From NCBI RefSeq assembly GCF_006861795.1, contig NZ_VDGH01000009.1, positions 1 through 64,000 of the forward strand: a stretch of DNA of 64,000 nucleotides. Direction: 5' to 3'. The notes beneath the pieces are model-generated. The model had not been told where the DNA came from. It did no database searches and was given only the letters and a program-made list of their open reading frames with translations. This document shows positions 58,837 through 64,000 of the stretch, one piece after another. Origin of the DNA: Psychrobacillus lasiicapitis. GTDB lineage: Bacteria; Bacillota; Bacilli; Bacillales_A; Planococcaceae. A program made the position numbers and the translations under genes. Each line of letters starts with the position of its first letter. Positions within the stretch are counted from its first letter, which is position 1.

Positions 58837-58872
58837 TGTACGAATAAGGTAAAAGTGTACGTATAGCGTACA
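58837..58872 (+). promoter_or_regulatory. Composite operator 2 (IclR-type)
   Basis: TGTACGAAT (58837-58845) followed 19 bases later by TGTACGTATAGCGTACA (58856-58872), matching operator 1 in sequence, half-site order and spacing. It starts 17 bases after a -10-like TATGAT (58820) and ends 15 bases before the hydrolase start codon, so it would block that promoter. Confidence 0.75.
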
Positions 58873-58887
58873 AAAAGGAGTGGAGAA

Positions 58888-59721
58888 ATGGAGTTTTATA
58901 AATTAAATATCAATGGAAATGCTATTCAAGTTGCTGATTATCCAGGAAAAAAGGGACCGATTATTGCGATTCACGGATTAACAGGTACGCATAAAAATAT
59001 GCATTACTACGCTGAAAAGTTTAAAGGGGAGTATCGTTTTATTTCCGTAGATTTACGTGGTCGTGGGAATAGTGATGAGACAGATATAGAACCTTCCATT
59101 TTCAAACATGCAGATGATATTGTCGGTTTAATAAATGAGTTAAGGGTTGAAAATCCTATTCTATTAGGATATTCAATGGGTGCTTTTATTTCGGCAATAG
59201 TTGCTAGCCGACTAAAGTCGGTGCAAGGTTTAATATTACTGGACGGTGCTGCAAAAGCGACGGAACATCAGAGAGCAATCGTACAGCCATCTTTAGGAAG
59301 AATTAGCAGAGCGTTTACGTCAAAAGAACATTACGTAGAGGAAATTAAAAAAATATATACAAACTTAGGCGTAGAGTGGAATGATGTGCTACAAGATACA
59401 GTCGAATATGAAGTGGGACCAGTAGATGATCATTGGGAAAATAAATCCACAGAAGCACGCATCGTTGCTGATTTTAATAGCTTTTATACCTTTAGTCCTA
59501 AAGAAATATTTTCGCAAATTGAATGTCCGGTATTGCTCGTTTACGCAAAGGGTAACATTGGTTCGATGCCACCGCTATTTTACATAACAGATTATGAAGA
59601 AACTAGGGAGTTTGCAAAGGAAATCGAAAAAGTTATCTCGGATTGTAATCATTACACAATGGTGTTTGAAAAGCGGGAAGATATTGAAAAAGCTGTAGAC
59701 GTTTTTCTACATAAACTATAA
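58888..59721 (+). CDS. Alpha/beta hydrolase, probable 3-oxoadipate enol-lactonase
   Basis: 277 residues with the alpha/beta-hydrolase fold: oxyanion loop AIHGLTG, nucleophile elbow GYSMG (Ser96), Asp in the region VLLVYAKGNIG and the catalytic His in CNHYTMVF. In beta-ketoadipate clusters such an enzyme (CatD/PcaD) hydrolyses the enol-lactone to beta-ketoadipate; that role is inferred from context. It is the first gene of the operon running to the end of the window, under operator 2. ATG follows AAGGAG. Confidence 0.8.
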   Translation: MEFYKLNINGNAIQVADYPGKKGPIIAIHGLTGTHKNMHYYAEKFKGEYRFISVDLRGRGNSDETDIEPSIFKHADDIVGLINELRVENPILLGYSMGAFISAIVASRLKSVQGLILLDGAAKATEHQRAIVQPSLGRISRAFTSKEHYVEEIKKIYTNLGVEWNDVLQDTVEYEVGPVDDHWENKSTEARIVADFNSFYTFSPKEIFSQIECPVLLVYAKGNIGSMPPLFYITDYEETREFAKEIEKVISDCNHYTMVFEKREDIEKAVDVFLHKL

Positions 59722-59755
59722 CGGGGAAATACAAAGGGGTTAAGGGGAGAAACAG

Positions 59756-61417
59756 ATGAAATTTTCAATCAAACGTATTAATCATAAATTGTGGGAATCC
59801 CACAATAAAACGAAAAATCTAGTGACAATGGCAAACCTCCGAAATCACAGCAGTACAGGGGTGGTGGCATCTGCAGAATTGCCAGTTGGAAAAATGAACA
59901 CCACTAGGAACGAACAAATAAAACGGAATAATTCTTATAGCACAACGCAATTTGTCGGTCTCTTTTTAGGACCGTTATTATTCTTTCTAATACTGTTTTT
60001 CTTGCCACTTCCAGGATTGAGTGAAGAAGGGCGATCTGTCCTCGCAATCACTGCATGGATTGCTGTTTGGTGGATCTTGGAATCTATCCCATTAGGCATT
60101 ACTTCGCTCTTGCCGCTAGTTTTATTGCCAGTGATGGGGACAATTGGGGAGGGTGTTGCGGCTGCTAGTTATGGTAATCCTTTAATCTTCTTATTTATCG
60201 GGGGATTTGCACTCGCTTTGGCTTTAGAGCGTTGGAATCTACATGAACGAATTGCAATTACGATTATCAGTGCAGTGGGGACTAGTACGCCAGGACTCGT
60301 TCTAGGATTTATGCTAGCAACCGGTTTAATCTCAATGTGGGTATCGAATATGGCCACAGTTATGCTAATGCTTCCAATTGGTACGGCTATCATCGCAAAA
60401 GTCGTGACCCTCATGAAAGAAGATAATGTGTATACCAAAGAAGAAGAAATGAAATTCACGAAATCAATTATTTTTGCAATAGGCTTTGGAGGAACAATTG
60501 GAGGAAGCGCAACTTTGATAGGAACACCGACGAACCTTGTGCTCGCAGGACTTTCCAAGGAACTATTAGGGTTTGAAATATCCTTTGCCCAATTTTTTCT
60601 CTTTGCCTTTCCGTTGACCGCGTTGTTGATGCTTTTTTCCATTTTCTATATCACAAAAATTGCTTATCCTATGAAAGTTAAAAAAATCAAGAACGGTCGT
60701 CAGTTTGTAAGTGAACGGAAAATAGAACTCGGCAAAATGTCATATGAAGAAAAAATTGTTCTATCCATTTTCATACTAACTGGCTTTATGTGGATGACGA
60801 GAACATTCTTATGGAGTGATATCATCCCTGGTTTGAGCGATACGATGATTGCTATGGTAGCCGCGGTTCTGCTACATGTTATTCCATCATCTAATAGACC
60901 AGGCGAACGTATCCTCGGAAAAGACTCACTGAAGAACATGCCATGGGATGTTCTACTCTTAGTCGGCGGGGGATTAGCGCTTGCTGCTGGCTTTAACGGA
61001 ACGGATCTGGCGAGCTGGATCGGTAGCCAATTACTTTTATTAGATGGTGCTTCCTACATGATGATTTTAGGAGTTACTACTTTGCTAGGTATCGGGATGA
61101 CTCAAATGACGCCGAATACAGCTACAGTAACGATACTAGTTCCAATCACTGCAGCGCTGGCGCTCGCAATGAATGTTCATCCTCTTCCGCTTATGACAGC
61201 AGTCGCTATGGGAGCAGGATTCGCATTCATGTTGCCGATCGGTACTCCATCAAATGCCATCATTTTTGCGACTGGCAAAATCACCATGATGGATATGTTA
61301 AGAAAAGGGACAGGACTTACGGTATTAGCATTCGTTCTGATTGTCGTGTTTGTATATTTTGTACTTCCCGTCATATTCGGTATCAATCAGTTTGAATATC
61401 CGGATGCCTTAAAATAA
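59756..61417 (+). CDS. DASS (SLC13) sodium/carboxylate symporter
   Basis: 553 residues. After an unusually long soluble N-terminus (about 65 residues, polar and basic) come about eleven membrane helices. Family motifs: SATLIGTPTNLVLAGLSKEL (about 245-265), and the second re-entrant region TPNTATVTILVPITAALALA with MLPIGTPSNAIIFATGKI. Its place in the catechol operon suggests it imports muconate, a dicarboxylate or beta-ketoadipate. ATG follows AAGGGGAG. The N-terminal extension may be partly an artefact of an earlier start, but the ribosome site supports 59756. Confidence 0.9.
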   Translation: MKFSIKRINHKLWESHNKTKNLVTMANLRNHSSTGVVASAELPVGKMNTTRNEQIKRNNSYSTTQFVGLFLGPLLFFLILFFLPLPGLSEEGRSVLAITAWIAVWWILESIPLGITSLLPLVLLPVMGTIGEGVAAASYGNPLIFLFIGGFALALALERWNLHERIAITIISAVGTSTPGLVLGFMLATGLISMWVSNMATVMLMLPIGTAIIAKVVTLMKEDNVYTKEEEMKFTKSIIFAIGFGGTIGGSATLIGTPTNLVLAGLSKELLGFEISFAQFFLFAFPLTALLMLFSIFYITKIAYPMKVKKIKNGRQFVSERKIELGKMSYEEKIVLSIFILTGFMWMTRTFLWSDIIPGLSDTMIAMVAAVLLHVIPSSNRPGERILGKDSLKNMPWDVLLLVGGGLALAAGFNGTDLASWIGSQLLLLDGASYMMILGVTTLLGIGMTQMTPNTATVTILVPITAALALAMNVHPLPLMTAVAMGAGFAFMLPIGTPSNAIIFATGKITMMDMLRKGTGLTVLAFVLIVVFVYFVLPVIFGINQFEYPDALK

Positions 61418-61439
61418 TTCGAAATTTAGGAGTGAAAAA

Positions 61440-62162
61440 ATGAGTAAAGGATTGGCCTATTTTAAAGAAGTATATGATGAAGTTCCAGGCTGGGTGCAAA
61501 AAATGCATGATTATAGCCCGGTTGTACTGGATCAGTATACAGGATTACGTGGAGAAATCATGCAAGATGGTGCATTATCTCGCAAGGAAAAGGATGTTCT
61601 ATTAGCAAGTATGAACGCAGCTAGATTGTATGCACGGAGTATGGGGTATCACACGAAAGGCGCGATCGATTTTGGTTCGACGATTCCAGAGTTAGTGGAA
61701 TACTTTTTAGTTTCCTACTTATATGGAGGAACAGCTGCATTAAAAGTATCACTTGAGGGATTGGCCTATGCTCTGGAATTAAAAGGAGTAAAGGTAACGC
61801 AACCACAAGAAGAACCAGAATCGATCGAAGGGATCTTTGAAACGATTATTACGTGGTTAGGTAGCGAGGATACTAGCTTTATAGTAGATTCTCTTGCGAT
61901 CATTCAAAGTGGTGATAAAGAAAAAGTAGACGAAAAGCTTCTTGGAGATGGTCATGTGTCTACACGAATGAAGCACTTGAATATGGTAGGGAATTATATT
62001 ACACAGTTACGAGGAGCGGATGCAGTTCCTTGGATAGAAAGAGCAAGAGCAGTCGGCGTAACGGAAGCAGAGCTTGCGGATGTTGGTTATATTTGTGTGT
62101 TAACGGCAGGTATCCCGGCATGGTTTGAAATAAGTGATTCATTAAAGTTGGCTACTAAGTAA
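61440..62162 (+). CDS. Carboxymuconolactone decarboxylase (CMD/AhpD-like) family protein
   Basis: 240 residues with two CMD-type helical repeats. The first (about 20-115) has LSRKEKDVLLASMNAARLYA with RSMGYHTKGAIDFGSTIPEL; the second (about 125-235) ends TEAELADVGYICVLTAGIPA. The AhpD CxxC pair is not present; Tyr/His replace it. In the protocatechuate branch PcaC uses this fold to decarboxylate carboxymuconolactone, but this cluster is of the catechol branch, so its reaction is uncertain. ATG has TTAGGAG 9 bases upstream. Confidence 0.85.
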   Translation: MSKGLAYFKEVYDEVPGWVQKMHDYSPVVLDQYTGLRGEIMQDGALSRKEKDVLLASMNAARLYARSMGYHTKGAIDFGSTIPELVEYFLVSYLYGGTAALKVSLEGLAYALELKGVKVTQPQEEPESIEGIFETIITWLGSEDTSFIVDSLAIIQSGDKEKVDEKLLGDGHVSTRMKHLNMVGNYITQLRGADAVPWIERARAVGVTEAELADVGYICVLTAGIPAWFEISDSLKLATK

Positions 62163-62174
62163 GGAGAATTCAAT

Positions 62175-62861
62175 ATGTCAAAGGTTATCAGTGATATTCA
62201 GGATGCTTTAGCTTGTGTAGAAAGCGGTCATACAATTTTAGTAGGCGGTTTTGGTTTAGTGGGGGCACCTCTTTCATTAATAGAAGGATTAACAGAAAAA
62301 GATGTAACGAATTTAACGATTGTTAGTAATAACTTGGGTGAATCCGGCAAGGGACTTGGTATTTTACTAAATCAAAACAAGATAAAAAAAGGAATTGGCT
62401 CTTATTTTACGAGTAACAGAGATGTCGGAGATAAGTATCAAAAAGGAGAAATCGAGTTAGAATTGCTGCCTCAAGGGACATTGGCCGAATCTTTACGTGC
62501 AGGTGGAGCTGGTCTAGGTGGATACTACACAACAACAGGCGTTGGAACGGATCTAGCAAAAGGGAAAGAAGAACGAGAGATTGATGGAGTGAACTATATA
62601 TTCGAAAAGGCTATTCGAGCAGATGTTGCACTTATTCGTGCGCATAAAGCAGATACGCTTGGAAATCTCGTTTATTACAAAACAGCCCGTAACTTTAATC
62701 CCCTAATGGCAACTGCTGCGAAGAAAGTAATTGTGGAAGTGGATGAAATTGTAGAACCTGGAGCATTAAATCCAGAAGAAATCGTCACACCGTTTTTGTA
62801 TGTCGATACAATCATCCAAGCTCAGCAAGTATTGACGAAGGAAGGGGTTGTGAACAAATGA
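62175..62861 (+). CDS. pcaI: 3-oxoadipate CoA-transferase subunit A
   Basis: 228 residues of the class I CoA-transferase alpha subunit. GHTILVGGFGLVGAPLSLIEGL is the CoA-binding G-G-F-G start, and KGKEEREIDGVNYIFEKAIRADVALIRAHKAD is the later family region. With the next gene it transfers CoA from succinyl-CoA to beta-ketoadipate, the fifth step of the pathway. ATG follows AAGGAG; it overlaps the next gene by 4 bases (ATGA). A related scoA-type specificity is possible, but context supports the adipate role. Confidence 0.9.
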   Translation: MSKVISDIQDALACVESGHTILVGGFGLVGAPLSLIEGLTEKDVTNLTIVSNNLGESGKGLGILLNQNKIKKGIGSYFTSNRDVGDKYQKGEIELELLPQGTLAESLRAGGAGLGGYYTTTGVGTDLAKGKEEREIDGVNYIFEKAIRADVALIRAHKADTLGNLVYYKTARNFNPLMATAAKKVIVEVDEIVEPGALNPEEIVTPFLYVDTIIQAQQVLTKEGVVNK

Positions 62862-63496
62862 CTACATGGAGTAAAACAGATATGCAGCATTTAATCGCAA
62901 AGCGTGTAGCGGCCGAACTCGAAGGACCTTGCGTTGTGAATTTAGGAATTGGTATTCCTACGCTAGTCGCGGAATATATGGACGCAGAAGATATTTATAT
63001 GCATACGGAAAACGGTCTGCTCGGAGTAACAGACGTGGAAGAAGCCGATATCGATCCAAACCTTGTAAATGCAGGAAAGTTACCGGTTGGAGAAGCAATT
63101 GGTTCTTCTTTCTTTAATAGTTCCGATTCCTTTGCGATGATTCGTGGGGGGCATGTGGATGTAGCAATTTTAGGTGCACTACAAGTCGATCAAACGGGTG
63201 TTATTGCAAACTGGGCGGTTCCAGGAAAGAATATTATGGGTGTTGGGGGTGCGATGGATTTATTGGTCGGCGCAAAGAAAGTGTTTGTAACGATGAGCCA
63301 TACATCTAAAGATGGTAGCAGCAAACTGTTAAAAGAGTGTACATATCCAATCACCTCGACAAGAAGCGTTGATATGATTTTTACGGAACTTGCGGTATTT
63401 GAAGTAGTGAATAAGCAATTGAAGCTTGTCGAGCTAATGCCAGGTATCACCATAGAAGAAGTACAAGCAAAAACGGAAGCTGATTTTATACATTAA
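62858..63496 (+). CDS. pcaJ: 3-oxoadipate CoA-transferase subunit B
   Basis: 212 residues of the class I CoA-transferase beta subunit. The catalytic Glu is in MHTENGLLGV, and NLGIGIPTLVAEYM, MIRGGHVDVAILGALQVD and KNIMGVGGAMDLLVGAKK are the usual motifs. It forms a heterotetramer with the preceding subunit. It overlaps the preceding gene by ATGA, so the two subunits are made in equal amounts. Confidence 0.92.
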   Translation: MTTWSKTDMQHLIAKRVAAELEGPCVVNLGIGIPTLVAEYMDAEDIYMHTENGLLGVTDVEEADIDPNLVNAGKLPVGEAIGSSFFNSSDSFAMIRGGHVDVAILGALQVDQTGVIANWAVPGKNIMGVGGAMDLLVGAKKVFVTMSHTSKDGSSKLLKECTYPITSTRSVDMIFTELAVFEVVNKQLKLVELMPGITIEEVQAKTEADFIH

Positions 63497-63517
63497 ATCG
63501 AAGAGGGTTGGTTGTAA

Positions 63518-64000
63518 ATGAAAATACGTTCTTTTGATGTTTATATAGTAGATTTACCGACAATTCGTCCGCACCAGTTGGCAATGCATACGATTGTTTC
63601 CCAATCGATTGTTGTGGGTCGCGTTACAGATGAGGAAGGCCGTGAAGGCTGGTCTGAAGTGGCGACTATTGGAGGAGCTTCATATGGAGAGTCGACACCG
63701 GAAGCGATTAAAGCAAATATTGACACATATATAGCGCCACTAGTAATTGGGAAGGACCCAGTTCATTTTGACAAGATTATGTATGAAGTTTCACAGGAAG
63801 TAAGAGGCAATAATTTTGCCAAAACGGTTGTAGAAACAGCAATTATCGACTTAGCGGCCCGTAGTAAAGGTGTAGCAGCTTTTGAATTATTCGGTGGCCA
63901 AATCCATACTTCCTTGCCAATTGCTTGGACGCTAGCAAGTGGGGACACCGCAAAAGATATTGAAGAAGCGAAAGAATTTTTACATCAAAAGCGTCATAAA
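63518..64000 (+). CDS. catB: Muconate cycloisomerase, N-terminal part (cut by window end)
   Basis: The first 161 codons are open to the right edge. The protein starts MKIRSFDVYIVDLPTIRPHQ, matching the enolase-superfamily capping domain of CatB, with IGGASYGESTPEAIKANID, VRGNNFAKTVVETAIIDLAA and LPIAWTLASGDTAKDI in the positions typical of muconate cycloisomerases. The metal-ligand residues lie beyond the edge. It converts cis,cis-muconate to muconolactone. ATG has AGAGGG about 12 bases upstream; it follows pcaJ by 21 bases. Confidence 0.9.
   Translation, partial: MKIRSFDVYIVDLPTIRPHQLAMHTIVSQSIVVGRVTDEEGREGWSEVATIGGASYGESTPEAIKANIDTYIAPLVIGKDPVHFDKIMYEVSQEVRGNNFAKTVVETAIIDLAARSKGVAAFELFGGQIHTSLPIAWTLASGDTAKDIEEAKEFLHQKRHK

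Overview
The window looks like a chromosomal segment of a low-GC Gram-positive member of the Bacillales, most like the Planococcaceae/Caryophanaceae (Lysinibacillus, Psychrobacillus, Sporosarcina type). The signs are AGGAGG-type Shine-Dalgarno sites, frequent GTG/TTG starts, lipobox lipoproteins, GntR/ABC and LytTR/DUF3021/ABC modules, a CitST-like two-component system, DUF4181, a Hol_Tox-type small toxin, a Fur box and a catabolite-response element. The genus cannot be fixed from sequence reading alone. No phage, insertion-sequence transposase, CRISPR array or tRNA was seen.

Layout. 1-180: the 3' end of an rRNA operon (5S rRNA plus terminator). 180-10500: a 21-bp repeat array, a VOC protein, an AraC regulator, a GntR/ABC operon, an FAD monooxygenase, a double GNAT protein, a PQQ-type sugar dehydrogenase, a TauE/SafE exporter and a 2-hydroxyacid dehydrogenase. 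10500-15400: an M28 lipoprotein peptidase and an ABC/LytTR/DUF3021 operon preceded by 21-bp direct repeats. 15500-22000: AEC carrier, CitS/CitT-like sensor and regulator, and the tctCBA tripartite tricarboxylate transporter with a cre site. 22100-31500: NUDIX, hydrolase, pyrrolidone carboxyl peptidase, acetyltransferases, nitrilase, AraC, a Cro/CI-type HTH protein and a nucleoid-associated protein. 31500-39400: DHFR-like reductase, TetR/SDR pair with an operator, MazG-like protein, TerD/TerA fusion, and a LysR/hutG/gltS glutamate module. 39500-46700: cold-shock gene with a hairpin leader, hemolysin III, YqeY, a type I toxin-antitoxin locus, a VWA lipoprotein, an OYE enzyme, an MBL hydrolase and a galU remnant. 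46900-57000: PAS-GGDEF-EAL protein, siderophore uptake genes under a Fur box, M20/YfcC/Lrp and LysE. 57000-64000: an IclR-controlled catechol (beta-ketoadipate) cluster running off the right edge.

How genes work together. The last block codes for catechol ring cleavage (CatA), muconate cycloisomerase (CatB, cut by the window end), a probable enol-lactone hydrolase, 3-oxoadipate CoA-transferase (two subunits), a DASS carrier and a CMD-family protein. No muconolactone isomerase is visible. Two copies of the same composite palindrome lie in front of catA and in front of the hydrolase operon. CitST-like signalling, AEC and Tct genes form a carboxylate sensing and uptake block. HutG plus GltS form a formiminoglutamate/glutamate block.

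The most interesting non-coding content: (1) a complete type I toxin-antitoxin locus at 41418-41755; (2) three copies of a structured element, each flanked by TTTAT direct repeats, two of which carry a ~60-bp cassette in a hairpin loop that also appears in an unrelated structured repeat at 26835-27010; (3) several arrays with a 20-21-bp period; (4) a 22-bp perfect hairpin plus T-tract in the leader of the cold-shock gene; (5) the twin IclR-type operators.
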